DNA of 64,000 bases from JAEXOD01 sp043805435 (lineage in GTDB: Bacteria; Bacteroidota; Ignavibacteria; Ignavibacteriales; Melioribacteraceae): positions 62,001 to 126,000 of the forward strand of contig JAZDHY010000044.1 of NCBI GenBank assembly GCA_043805435.1, read 5' to 3'. Position numbers and translations under genes: made by a program. The notes beneath the pieces are model-generated. The model had not been told where the DNA came from. It worked only from the letters and a program-made list of their open reading frames with translations, and did not search any database. Below, in pieces: positions 1-8,251 of the stretch (its first letter is position 1; each line of letters opens with the position of its first letter).

Positions 1-1
1 A

Positions 2-259
2 TCGAAAATTAAATTTTCGGGACATGCATCAAAAAGATTAGAATCAAGAAACATTCAGCTCACAGAAATCGAAATGAATAAACTGCAGGAGGCAGTTGGA
101 AAAGCAGAAGCAAAAGGAGCCAAAGATTCTTTGGTAATGATGAACGACAGAGCGTTTATAGTAAATATACCAAACCGGACTGTAGTAACGGCCGTAGAGG
201 TAGCAGAAGGAAATGAAAATGTATTCACAAATATTGACAGTGTAGTTTTTGCATTATAA
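2..259 (+). CDS. Flagellar operon protein, TIGR02530 type (5' partial)
   Basis: The reading frame is open from base 2 and has no start inside the window other than an internal ATG at 74, so the gene begins upstream. The visible 85 residues start with KFSGHASKRLESRNIQLTE and continue to KGAKDSLVMMNDRAFIVNIP and NRTVVTAV, ending in NVFTNIDSVV. This matches the C-terminal half of the small protein found between flgD and flgE in many flagellar operons (TIGR02530). Its biochemical role is not established. Position directly upstream of flgE supports the assignment. The ATG at 74 is a poor start because the conserved family sequence continues before it. Confidence 0.8.
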   Translation, partial: SKIKFSGHASKRLESRNIQLTEIEMNKLQEAVGKAEAKGAKDSLVMMNDRAFIVNIPNRTVVTAVEVAEGNENVFTNIDSVVFAL

Positions 260-280
260 AAAAATTAATTAAATAACACT

Positions 281-303
281 GGGCGGGACCTTCTAGGACG
301 CCC
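281..303 (+). promoter_or_regulatory. Leader hairpin 1 upstream of flgE
   Basis: GGGCG at 281-285 pairs with CGCCC at 299-303. The 13-nt loop contains two GGA trinucleotides (286-288 and 296-298), and CCT/AGG in it may extend the stem. No T-run follows, so it is not an ordinary intrinsic terminator. GGA in a loop is the hallmark of CsrA target sites, and csrA lies in this locus, but binding is inference. Confidence 0.5.
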
Positions 304-335
304 TTGATTCGACCGACTGACAGAAGTCGAATCAA
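304..335 (+). promoter_or_regulatory. Leader hairpin 2 upstream of flgE (perfect 10-bp stem)
   Basis: TTGATTCGAC at 304-313 is exactly complementary to GTCGAATCAA at 326-335, with a 12-nt loop. It abuts hairpin 1 and ends 24 nt before the flgE Shine-Dalgarno. The absence of a T-run argues against a terminator. It may be an mRNA stability element, a processing site or a protein-binding palindrome. Confidence 0.6.
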
Positions 336-359
336 TAGACAAAAATAAATTATCCTATT

Positions 360-364
360 GGAGG
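360..364 (+). promoter_or_regulatory. flgE ribosome binding site (decides the start)
   Basis: GGAGG at 360-364 sits 5 nt before ATG 370. A TTG at 358 in the same frame overlaps this site and would add MEVN, so ATG 370 is the better start. Confidence 0.85.
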
Positions 365-369
365 TTAAT

Positions 370-2001
370 ATGTCACTTCTAAATTCGCTTTACGCAGGCG
401 TATCAGGTTTACGCAATCATCAAACAATGTTAGACGTATTAGGTAATAATATAGCTAACGTCAACTCAATCGGTTTTAAAGGATCAAGAGTTACATTCAG
501 CGATACATTTAATCAGTACGTTCGTTATGGAACAGATCCTTCAACAACAACCGGCGGTACAAACTCTTTTCAAATAGGTTTAGGAATGAAAATCGGTTCA
601 ATTGATAGAGATTGGTCGCAAGGAACATTTGACCAAACAGGTCAAGTAACCGACTTGGCTCTTCAAGGTGACGGATTATTCATATTAAAGAGTAACGGCG
701 AAGAGTATTACTCGCGTGCAGGTGCCTTTTCTTTTGACGCAAGCGGTAAATTAGTTGCACAAAACGGTGCAATTGTTCAAGGAAAAGTTGCAACGGCAGA
801 CGGTACAATTGCTCCCGGAAATAATTTGCAAGATATATTTATTGATACTAATTTAAGATTACCGGCAGTTGCTACAACCTCAACAGCGTGGGGTGGTAAT
901 CTAAACAGTACATCATCATTGACCAGATCGGAGGTCTTTACACAAACCGGTAATATAAGTTCAACTTTAGCTGTTGGCGGCTCTGTTACCGATACAAACA
1001 CAATATATGATGAAAACGGCAATGAATATGATATGAATATTACCTATACAAAAACAGCTGCAGATACATATAATATGGTTTATGATTTAGTTAATAGTAC
1101 AGGTGCTTCACAAATAGGTGGTGCTCAAACCGTTGCTTTGGTATTTAATGCAGGTACCGGTGCCCTTACAACAATGGGTGGAGCTGCTCCTGCTGCAATA
1201 AATATCACTAATGTAGGCTTGGGAATTGATTATTCGTTTGACCCTGTAGATATTACTCAAACAGCAAGTTCTACAACACTTGGCTCTACAGTTGACGAGA
1301 ATCGTACTCCAACTATTGTAACAGGTACTCTTTCGGTATTTGATTCTTTAGGAAATCCACACAATTTAACATTAAAATATACAAAAACAGCAAATAATTC
1401 TTGGAATTGGACAACGTCGGTACCTTCACCAGCAACTTTGGAATCAAATTCCGGTACTATTTCTTTTAATTCCGATGGTTCAATAAATTCTATTAATCCA
1501 AATCCGCCTGTAATTCGTTTAACTCCGGGTGGTGGTGCAAGTCCACAGAACATAAATTTAGATTTTGGTGAGGCTTTTAGCGGAATTACACAAACTTCTG
1601 CAAATTCAGTTGTATCTGCCTTAAGCCAAAACGGTTCGGCCGCAGCAACACTCTCAAATATGAATATTGATCAATACGGTTATGTTGTTGGCGTATTTTC
1701 AAATGGAGAATCCAGAAATTTAGCGCAAATAATGGTTGCTACTTTTGCAAACAATAACGGTTTAACAAGTGTTGGCGATAATTTATTTAAGGTATCACCA
1801 AACTCGGGTACTGCGTTTGTTAGTGAAGCCGGAGAAACAAGCGGTACTACAATTCAATCGGGTGCTTTAGAACAATCGAATGTTGATCTATCGGAAGAGT
1901 TTACAAAAATGATTGTTTCACAAAGAGGCTTCCAAGCAAATGCTCGTGTTGTAACAATGTCCGATTCGTTATTACAAGAAATTACAAGCTTGGTTAGATA
2001 A
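370..2001 (+). CDS. flgE: Flagellar hook protein FlgE
   Basis: Subunit of the extracellular hook, the universal joint between rod and filament. The N-terminus MSLLNSLYAGVSGLRNHQ with NNIANVNSIGFKG is the flagellar rod/hook D0 motif, and the C-terminus (VDLSEEFTKMIVSQRGFQANARVV) is the matching D0 helix. At 543 residues it is longer than the roughly 400 of E. coli FlgE. The extra length is explained by two related FlaE-like (D2) segments, about residues 205-293 and 314-407, each with a Y/F-D-x-x-G-N...TYTK or KYTK pattern followed by a strand with FNAGTGALT or FNSDGSI. ATG 370 was chosen because of GGAGG at 360-364. It is followed by a strong terminator. Confidence 0.95.
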   Translation: MSLLNSLYAGVSGLRNHQTMLDVLGNNIANVNSIGFKGSRVTFSDTFNQYVRYGTDPSTTTGGTNSFQIGLGMKIGSIDRDWSQGTFDQTGQVTDLALQGDGLFILKSNGEEYYSRAGAFSFDASGKLVAQNGAIVQGKVATADGTIAPGNNLQDIFIDTNLRLPAVATTSTAWGGNLNSTSSLTRSEVFTQTGNISSTLAVGGSVTDTNTIYDENGNEYDMNITYTKTAADTYNMVYDLVNSTGASQIGGAQTVALVFNAGTGALTTMGGAAPAAINITNVGLGIDYSFDPVDITQTASSTTLGSTVDENRTPTIVTGTLSVFDSLGNPHNLTLKYTKTANNSWNWTTSVPSPATLESNSGTISFNSDGSINSINPNPPVIRLTPGGGASPQNINLDFGEAFSGITQTSANSVVSALSQNGSAAATLSNMNIDQYGYVVGVFSNGESRNLAQIMVATFANNNGLTSVGDNLFKVSPNSGTAFVSEAGETSGTTIQSGALEQSNVDLSEEFTKMIVSQRGFQANARVVTMSDSLLQEITSLVR

Positions 2002-2037
2002 TTAATAACAAAATAATTAATTTTATAAATTAAGTTT

Positions 2038-2074
2038 AAACCCTCCCTAAGCATTTTGGGAGGGTTTTTTTATT
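2038..2074 (+). terminator. Intrinsic terminator after flgE
   Basis: CCCTCCC (2041-2047) and GGGAGGG (2058-2064) form a GC-rich 7-bp stem followed by seven T (2065-2071). It ends the upstream flagellar operon. Confidence 0.9.
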
Positions 2075-2955
2075 TTATCGGAATTTTAGAAATTCGGCTA
2101 TATAATAATCAACATCTGCTTAATATTAGCCACCTTTATCTTAAACCCGAATTTTGCCTTAGAAAGTAATAGCATTGATATTTTTAATTACCTAAGCCAA
2201 TAAGTAAGGAAAAAAACTCGGGACTGAAGCCAGTTCTATTTGTTTTGTTAGACCCCAGCATGAATGCCGGTTTACTAAACTTTAGGTCAGTTTACCAACC
2301 TTTAGGTTGGGGTTATTTAAACGGGGATAGATAATAACGTAATTAGCTTATTTGTAATGAGTTGTAGGGATTTAAAATAACTACCTCCTTTACAGACTGT
2401 GTGGAAATTGGGGAATAATATCAAATTGTGTCTATTTGGCTATAAAAAATTATGTCACCCCGATGGGGTTTTTACGATTGTGTTTTTGCTTGTGCTATAA
2501 TCATGTCATCCCTATGGGATTACAAAACAACATAGAACATATTACAATATAATGCGATAACGTTTATTTATTCCACAAAAGCACGGCAGAGCCGTGCAAT
2601 ATTTGTAACCACACACACATCCACCAATCCCCATAACTCCAGCGGAGTTACATGTTCTTTTTCTTCTATTTCTGGTAATTCGTCAGTTTTAACACAGTCT
2701 ATTTAGGGCGTGGGGTATAAAAACCGAATTATATGGCCTTTAGGCCTGAGTTAAAGAATACAATTGTTATATTATTTTGCCCAAAATAATTTTATTTACA
2801 TGTATATAATAAATGTAATTAAATTTTTTATAACGTGATATTAATAAAGAGATTACAAACTATTATAATATCTAATGCAAAATTTGGATTAAAGTTTAAA
2901 ATTGGTTAAACTCAAATTTAGGCTTAAATTGTGTTTAAAATATATTAAAAATATA
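2075..2955. other. Gene-free stretch with palindrome cluster
   Basis: No credible open reading frame was found on either strand between the flgE terminator and fliL. The stretch mixes very AT-rich sequence with short GC-rich palindromes that are annotated separately. It looks like accumulated repetitive debris and REP-like elements rather than a decayed gene; no protein family was recognisable in any frame. Confidence 0.6.
2258..2746. repeat. Cluster of REP-like small palindromes
   Basis: Seven perfect short hairpins with 2-4 nt loops lie within 490 bp: GCAT-ga-ATGC (2258-2267), CCAACC-ttta-GGTTGG (2295-2310), ACCCC-gat-GGGGT (2457-2469), ATCCC-tat-GGGAT (2508-2520), GCACGGC-aga-GCCGTGC (2581-2597), TAACTCC-agc-GGAGTTA (2634-2650) and GGCC-ttta-GGCC (2735-2746). 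Two are preceded by ATGTCA. The same ATGTCA-plus-palindrome arrangement recurs on the minus strand near 56950. This resembles REP/RAYT-type palindromes dispersed in Bacteroidota genomes, but no RAYT transposase gene is in the window. Confidence 0.6.
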
Positions 2956-2956
2956 A

Positions 2957-2973
2957 GCGGCACGATTAGTGCA
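2957..2973 (+). promoter_or_regulatory. Sigma-54 promoter candidate for the fliL-flhG operon
   Basis: The sequence GCGGCACGATTAGTGCA fits the sigma-54 consensus TGGCACGNNNNTTGCA, with GG at 2959-2960 and GC at 2971-2972 in the exact 12-nt register. Predicted transcription start is near 2984, giving a leader of about 150 nt before fliL. No sigma-54 or activator gene is in the window. Confidence 0.6.
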
Positions 2974-3135
2974 AAAAACATATAATCAGTTGATGCTTAA
3001 TTAAATTTTATTAAATTAAATTAAGCAAGTGTAATTGATTAGAAAAAGTGTTATTTTTCATTTAATACTAAATAAAATCAAAAAAAATGATTTGGCATAT
3101 CAATTGATTATTTATAAAAAAATATTGGAAATAAA

Positions 3136-3660
3136 ATGGCAGAAGAACAGATCAAATCTGATTCTAAAAAAGGATTTAATCCTAAAATTCTAATTATTGG
3201 GCTTCCTCTGTTTATTATACAGTTGCTTGCAGTGTACTATGTAACAGCAAATATTCTATTAACAAAAATAGTTGAACAGCAAGGATTGGTTTCAAATACG
3301 GAAGCAGATTCGGTAGATGCAGATTTACAAGAGAATAAGGAAAAAAAAGAACCGGCAGGAACATTTATATTTAAGATTGAAGATGTTATTATCAATCCTG
3401 CGGGAACAGGCGGTCAAAGGATAATGCTTGTATCGCTTGGTATTGATGTGGCTAAAGAAGAAGAAGTTAAATTGCTGGAATCAAAATTGGTGATATTAAA
3501 AGATATGATAATAGTGACCATATCGGCAAAAACAATGGCTGAACTTGGTGAAATAGGTTACAAAGATGTATTAAAAAGCGAATTAATTGCAAAAGTGATG
3601 GAATTATTTCCAAAAGTAAAAGTAAATAACATATACTTTGACAAATACGTGATAAACTAA
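3136..3660 (+). CDS. fliL: Flagellar basal body-associated protein FliL
   Basis: FliL surrounds the stator and stabilises motor torque. The 174-residue product has a short charged cytoplasmic N-terminus, one membrane span at about residues 18-40, then an acidic linker and a periplasmic domain with FKIEDVIINPAGTGGQRIML, typical of the family's stomatin-like fold. It is the first gene of a tight operon with fliM 1 nt downstream, and fliL-fliM-fliN is the usual order. The preceding sigma-54-like element is the likely promoter. Confidence 0.9.
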   Translation: MAEEQIKSDSKKGFNPKILIIGLPLFIIQLLAVYYVTANILLTKIVEQQGLVSNTEADSVDADLQENKEKKEPAGTFIFKIEDVIINPAGTGGQRIMLVSLGIDVAKEEEVKLLESKLVILKDMIIVTISAKTMAELGEIGYKDVLKSELIAKVMELFPKVKVNNIYFDKYVIN

Positions 3661-3661
3661 A

Positions 3662-4639
3662 ATGGCAGAAGTACTTTCACAACAAGAAATAGATCAACTG
3701 CTAAATAATATGAAAGCGGGTTCAAATGAACCTACTGAAACAAAAATAGCAGAAAAGGAAGCAATACCGTTTGATTTTAGATTACCGAACAGGATATCTA
3801 AAAATCAATTAAGGACTTTGCGAAATATTCATGAAAACTTTGCAGAATCTTTCAGTTCGTTTTTAATGTCAAAACTACAGACAATTATTAATGTTAATGT
3901 AATTTCAGTTGATCAGATATATTATTCGGAATACGTCTTATCTGTTTCAAATCCGGCTTGTTTGTTTACTTTTGAAATATTAAATACAGATATTAAAGCA
4001 ATATTGGAATTTAGTCCGGAACTTGCATTGTCTTTGGTTGATAGATTACTTGGCGGAAACGGTGTTGGTACAAAACAATCCAAAGTAATTACTCCAATCG
4101 AACAAAAGGTATTAAGCGTTACCGTTGAAAGAATTATGCAGGATTTACGTAAATCGTGGCAGATTATTGATGATTTTGAATTTACGTTAGATAGATTTGA
4201 ACCAGATATCGATTTTGCACAAATAACATCACAAAGTGAGTCTGTTTTATTAATTACTTTTGAATTATTTATTGGTGAGCAATCGTATTTAATGAATGTA
4301 TGTTTTGCCACTTTTGCATTTGATACAATTTTATCAAAACTTTCAAGTCAAAATTTATCTACAATTAGACCTCTAAAATATAGCGGAACAACAGCACGAA
4401 ATGTATTAATTAATCATTTAAATAGAACAGAATTAAACGTTGAAGTGGAATTTGGCAGGGCTTCAATCAGGTTTGAACAGCTAATGGACCTTGAAAAAGG
4501 AGATATCATTTTAATGAACAAGGGGGTTGGCGAAGAAGTGAAAGTGAAAATAGGGAACAAGGTTATATTTTATGGTACAACCGGTTTTGTAAATAATCAT
4601 AAAGCTGTAAAAATTTCAAGAAAAGCTGATAAAAAATAG
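3662..4639 (+). CDS. fliM: Flagellar motor switch protein FliM
   Basis: C-ring component that binds phosphorylated CheY and sets rotation direction. Residues 5-14 read LSQQEIDQLL, the conserved CheY-binding peptide at the extreme N-terminus. The central CheC-like domain follows (DRLLGGNGVG about residue 127), and the C-terminal SpoA domain is about residues 245-318. The 325-residue length is normal. It lies between fliL and fliN with 1-17 nt gaps. Retention of the EIDQLL peptide means the motor should respond to a CheY-like protein; the single-domain REC protein at 29592 is one candidate. Confidence 0.96.
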   Translation: MAEVLSQQEIDQLLNNMKAGSNEPTETKIAEKEAIPFDFRLPNRISKNQLRTLRNIHENFAESFSSFLMSKLQTIINVNVISVDQIYYSEYVLSVSNPACLFTFEILNTDIKAILEFSPELALSLVDRLLGGNGVGTKQSKVITPIEQKVLSVTVERIMQDLRKSWQIIDDFEFTLDRFEPDIDFAQITSQSESVLLITFELFIGEQSYLMNVCFATFAFDTILSKLSSQNLSTIRPLKYSGTTARNVLINHLNRTELNVEVEFGRASIRFEQLMDLEKGDIILMNKGVGEEVKVKIGNKVIFYGTTGFVNNHKAVKISRKADKK

Positions 4640-4656
4640 AATAATAGAGGTAAAAA

Positions 4657-5028
4657 ATGGCTATAGATGATATGTTAAACTCAGGCGGAATGGAAGATGA
4701 CGATATTGTTGGAAGTTTGGCCGATTTCCCTGAATTTGATGAATCTACTAAAAGGGGTTTTAAATCCGATAACAAGCTTGATTTTTTAAAAGACTTACAA
4801 TTAAATGTATATATTGAGCTTGGCAGAACAAAAATGCAAATTAAAGACATTTTAGAACTAGAGCGCGGATACGTTATTGAATTAGAAAAATTGGCCAGTG
4901 AACCTGTTGATGTGTATATTAATAATAAAAAAATTGCCGAAGGAGAGGTAGTAGTTATTGATAAGCATTTTGGAATAAGAATTACAAATTTGATTGCAAC
5001 TGAAGAAAGATTAAAGGGATTGACATAA
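4657..5028 (+). CDS. fliN: Flagellar motor switch protein FliN
   Basis: The C-ring base protein that cooperates with FliM and docks the export ATPase complex. The 123 residues comprise an acidic N-terminal tail and a SpoA domain (about 45-120) with YIELGRTKMQIKDILELERG and DVYINNKKIAEGEVVVIDKH, the family signature. GAGG at about 4647-4650 precedes ATG 4657. The stop codon overlaps the fliO start by one base (TAATG), indicating translational coupling. Confidence 0.95.
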   Translation: MAIDDMLNSGGMEDDDIVGSLADFPEFDESTKRGFKSDNKLDFLKDLQLNVYIELGRTKMQIKDILELERGYVIELEKLASEPVDVYINNKKIAEGEVVVIDKHFGIRITNLIATEERLKGLT

Positions 5029-5363
5029 TGTATTGGAATATTTTATATATATTGTTTGTTCTTGCGGTTTTGACCGGTGTGATGTACTCGCTGTTATATT
5101 TAGTAAAAAAATTTATGTACAAGTATGAAAATACCGGTAATAAAGGGATAAATATTAAAGTATTAGGAGTTCATGCAATACTGCCAAAAAAATATATAGC
5201 AATAGTAAAAATACAAGACAAAGTATATTTGCTTGGAGTAAGCGAAAACTCGATAAATGTAATAGACGAATTGGAAAATGTAGATACAAACGAAGAAGTT
5301 GAAAAAAATAAACCAAATACAAAGTTTATTGATATCCTTAAACAGAACATGGGGATTAAATGA
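5028..5363 (+). CDS. fliO: Flagellar biosynthesis protein FliO
   Basis: Small membrane protein that assists assembly of the FliP pore of the flagellar export gate. The 111-residue product has one N-terminal transmembrane helix (about residues 3-27) and a cytoplasmic part with the FliO pattern VLGVHAILPKKYIAIVKI and QDKVYLLGVSENSINVI. FliO sequences are poorly conserved, so the assignment rests on this pattern plus its place between fliN and fliP. Its start overlaps fliN and its end overlaps fliP by 4 nt. Confidence 0.9.
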   Translation: MYWNILYILFVLAVLTGVMYSLLYLVKKFMYKYENTGNKGINIKVLGVHAILPKKYIAIVKIQDKVYLLGVSENSINVIDELENVDTNEEVEKNKPNTKFIDILKQNMGIK

Positions 5364-6121
5364 AATGTAAAATGTTTATCCTTATTCTAATTGGTTTGTT
5401 ATTGTTGTCAGAAGCTTCTTTTGCGCAAAAAACTAACCCAACAATCCCTATCCCTAAAATAAGTATAGATGTTGGTACTTCCGATAGCCCTAAAGATTTA
5501 TCGGTTACATTGCAGCTTGTTCTAATGCTTACAATATTAACATTAGCTCCATCAATACTTGTAATGACTACCGCCTATTTAAGAATAATTATTGTATTCC
5601 ATTTTGTCCGAAATGCCCTTGGTACAATGCAGATGCCTCCCAGTCAGCTGCTTGCAGGTATAGCAATGTTTGTAACTTTTTTTATTATGGCTCCTACATG
5701 GGGTGAAGTAAATGATACAGCTATTAAGCCATACATGGATGAAAAAATAAGTATCGATTCTGCTTATACAAATGCAATAGGTCCAATACGAAAATTTATG
5801 TACAAAAACACAAAGCAGCAGGATATTCAATTATTTATTAACCTTTCCAATATGACAAAACCGGCAACACGAGAAGACATACCAACTTATATACTAATTC
5901 CATCTTTTGTTTTAAGCGAACTTAGAACAGGATTTATTATGGGATTTTTTGTTTATATTCCGTTTTTAATGGTTGATATGATAGTCTCCAGTATTTTAAT
6001 GAGTATGGGTATGATGATGCTTCCGCCAATGCTTATTTCTTTGCCATTTAAAATTTTGCTATTTATTTTAATTGATGGTTGGAATTTGATAATAGGATCA
6101 TTAGTAAGGAGTTTTAACTAA
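5360..6121 (+). CDS. fliP: Flagellar export gate protein FliP
   Basis: Pore-forming subunit of the flagellar type III export gate. The 253-residue protein begins with a cleavable signal peptide ending SFAQ, as in other FliP proteins. It contains the family signatures TTAYLRIIIVFHFVRNALGT and MPPSQLLAGIAMF and, near the C-terminus, MGMMMLPPMLISLPFKILLF. Four membrane segments are visible after the signal. Order fliO-P-Q-R is the canonical one. Confidence 0.97.
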   Translation: MKCKMFILILIGLLLLSEASFAQKTNPTIPIPKISIDVGTSDSPKDLSVTLQLVLMLTILTLAPSILVMTTAYLRIIIVFHFVRNALGTMQMPPSQLLAGIAMFVTFFIMAPTWGEVNDTAIKPYMDEKISIDSAYTNAIGPIRKFMYKNTKQQDIQLFINLSNMTKPATREDIPTYILIPSFVLSELRTGFIMGFFVYIPFLMVDMIVSSILMSMGMMMLPPMLISLPFKILLFILIDGWNLIIGSLVRSFN

Positions 6122-6122
6122 T

Positions 6123-6392
6123 ATGTCATTAGATATAGTAATTTCGTTAATCAGTGAAGCCTTTTATGTAGTATTAATAGTATTATTGCCTGTATTGGGG
6201 GTATCGTTAGTGTTTGGTATATTAATTTCCATCTTTCAAGCAGCTACTTCCATACAAGAAATGACCTTAACCTTTGTTCCCAAAATTGTTTTAACAGCAA
6301 TTGCAATAGTGGTTACGCTACCATTTATGGCAGATAGAGTAATATCGTTTACCTATAAAATATTTAATATGATGGAAACAATTGTGAAATGA
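6123..6392 (+). CDS. fliQ: Flagellar export gate protein FliQ
   Basis: Small export-gate subunit. The 89 residues form two hydrophobic hairpin helices with the motif QAATSIQEMTLTFVPKI, which is diagnostic of FliQ/SctS. It starts 1 nt after fliP and overlaps fliR by 4 nt (ATGA), so the three pore genes are translationally coupled. Confidence 0.96.
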   Translation: MSLDIVISLISEAFYVVLIVLLPVLGVSLVFGILISIFQAATSIQEMTLTFVPKIVLTAIAIVVTLPFMADRVISFTYKIFNMMETIVK

Positions 6393-7162
6393 CAGATATT
6401 TTAATTGCTGATTTCCTTACGGGTCTGCTAATTTTTTTAAGGATTGCAGCAACAATAATGATTGCCCCAATTTTCAGCCAAAACTCCGTCCCCGGTATAA
6501 CTAAAATGTTTATTGCAATAATGTTAACTTATATTTTATTTTTTACTATAGGTGATTACCGTTTTGATTACAATGAAGGGATTACAGCATTAGCTTTGTT
6601 TGGAGTTAAAGAAATATTAACCGGAGTGTTAATAGGATTTACGCTAAATTTTGTTTTTTACGGAATATCATTTGCGGGATTATTAATTGGATTTGATATG
6701 GGGTTATCAGTTGCTCAAATGTTTGACCCAATGACAGAATCCACAACCAATATTGTGGGCGAAATAGTTGTTATTTTGGCAACAATTATTTTTTTACTCA
6801 TTAATGGGCATCATCATATAATAAACGCGCTTGCATACTCTTTTAAGGTTATTCCTATTGGCACGTATGTTGTTAATGAAAAGGTATATATCTTATTAAC
6901 AAAATATTCGGCAATGGTTTTTTTAATTGCAGTAAAAATTGCGGCACCACTTATGGTTTCTTTCTTTTTAATACATCTTGCAACCGGAATAATATCGCGG
7001 GTTATACCGCAAATGAATGTGTTTTTTGTGTTACAGCCTGCAAAAATTGCTTTGGGTTTTTTGTTTTTAAGTTTATTGTCTCCTTTATATGTTGCACTTA
7101 TTAGAGACTTATTAAGTCAATTTGAAGGGAGCGTTTTACAACTTATTAAAGCAATGGTATAA
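6389..7162 (+). CDS. fliR: Flagellar export gate protein FliR
   Basis: Export-gate pore subunit that completes the FliP5Q4R1 assembly. The 257-residue polytopic protein shows the family sequences RIAATIMIAPIFS, GVKEILTGVLIGFTLNFVF and the gate region with DPMTESTTNIVGE. Length and position between fliQ and flhB are standard. Confidence 0.95.
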   Translation: MTDILIADFLTGLLIFLRIAATIMIAPIFSQNSVPGITKMFIAIMLTYILFFTIGDYRFDYNEGITALALFGVKEILTGVLIGFTLNFVFYGISFAGLLIGFDMGLSVAQMFDPMTESTTNIVGEIVVILATIIFLLINGHHHIINALAYSFKVIPIGTYVVNEKVYILLTKYSAMVFLIAVKIAAPLMVSFFLIHLATGIISRVIPQMNVFFVLQPAKIALGFLFLSLLSPLYVALIRDLLSQFEGSVLQLIKAMV

Positions 7163-7164
7163 TT

Positions 7165-8250
7165 ATGGCAGAAAGCGACGGTCAGGAAAAAACCGAACAA
7201 CCAACGGATAAGAAAAAAAGTGATACAAGGGATAAAGGGCAGGCAGCAAAAAGTATGGAAATCAATTCGTTATTAATTTTTACTTTTGGATTGATTATTT
7301 TATATACATATCAAGGATTTTTGTCAAATCAATTTAAAGAAATTGCCATTTACATATTTAGCTCGTTAGATAAACTTGAATTAAACAATAGAGTGTTACA
7401 ATTATATGCCGTAAAATCGTTTGGATTTTATCTTAAAACATTATTCCCTATATTTGCAGGACTAACGGCTGTTGCTGCTATTGCAGGATATGGACAGGTC
7501 GGTTTTAAGATTACACCAAAAGCATTATCCCCAAAATTTGATAAATTAAATCCAATGAAAGGATTAAAAAATACATTTTTTTCTTCACGTCCTTTTTTTG
7601 AAAGTATTAAATCAATTTTAAAATTAGTTGCAATTGGCGGTTTTACATATATTGTTCTTGTGGATGATATAAAACGATCAATTGGTTTAGTTCAGCTTAC
7701 TATTCCCGAAATAACCGATTTTATGTTAATCACGTCTTTTTCCTTGTTATGGAAAATATCTATAATTTTTGCAGTAATTGCATCAATTGATTTTGCATAT
7801 CAAAGATATAAACACAAAGACCAATTGATGATGTCTCATCAGGAAATAAAGGAAGAGTTTAAGCAAACTGAAGGCGATCCAATGATAAAATCGCGAATAA
7901 AAGGGCAGCAGTTTGCAATGGCTCGTAAAAGAATGATGAAAGATGTTCCAAAAGCAGACGTTGTTATTACAAACCCTACACATTATGCCATTGCCATTAA
8001 ATACGAAATGGGTGCGGGAAAAGCTCCGAAAGTAATTGCAAAAGGTGTTGACCTTATTGCTCAAAAAATAAAACAAATTGCAGCCGAAAATAATATTCCT
8101 ATTCATGAAGATATTCAATTAGCAAGGGCATTATACAAAACTTGCGATATAGGTGACGAGATTCCGGAAAACTTATATAAAGCTGTGGCACAGATTTTGG
8201 CGTATATATTCCAAATGAAACGAACAAAAAAGAAAAAAAGTATAGTATAA
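7165..8250 (+). CDS. flhB: Flagellar export specificity switch protein FlhB
   Basis: Controls the switch from rod/hook to filament substrates. The 361-residue protein begins with AESDGQEKTEQPTDKKK, the family N-terminus, followed by four membrane segments and a cytoplasmic domain. Autocleavage motif NPTH is at residues 270-273 (VVITNPTHYAIAIKYE), so cleavage is expected between N270 and P271. The C-terminal GDEIPENLYKAVAQILAYIF is also diagnostic. The predicted hook-length partner, FliK, is not clearly present; the 17399 gene is a candidate. Confidence 0.97.
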   Translation: MAESDGQEKTEQPTDKKKSDTRDKGQAAKSMEINSLLIFTFGLIILYTYQGFLSNQFKEIAIYIFSSLDKLELNNRVLQLYAVKSFGFYLKTLFPIFAGLTAVAAIAGYGQVGFKITPKALSPKFDKLNPMKGLKNTFFSSRPFFESIKSILKLVAIGGFTYIVLVDDIKRSIGLVQLTIPEITDFMLITSFSLLWKISIIFAVIASIDFAYQRYKHKDQLMMSHQEIKEEFKQTEGDPMIKSRIKGQQFAMARKRMMKDVPKADVVITNPTHYAIAIKYEMGAGKAPKVIAKGVDLIAQKIKQIAAENNIPIHEDIQLARALYKTCDIGDEIPENLYKAVAQILAYIFQMKRTKKKKSIV

Positions 8251-8251
8251 T

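Noticed and set aside
304..335. Intrinsic terminator before flgE
   Set aside because: The stem is followed by ATAGACAAAAATAAAT, not by a T-run, and flgE has no obvious own promoter after it.
777..1553. Minus-strand frames opposite flgE
   Set aside because: Shadow frames of a strongly supported hook gene, without start signals or family features.
2550..2575. Sigma-28-like GCGATAA motif in the gene-free stretch
   Set aside because: No -35 TAAA at the right distance and no gene close downstream.
2258..2746. CRISPR array
   Set aside because: The palindromes differ in sequence and spacing, there are no direct repeats with uniform spacers, and no cas genes are present.
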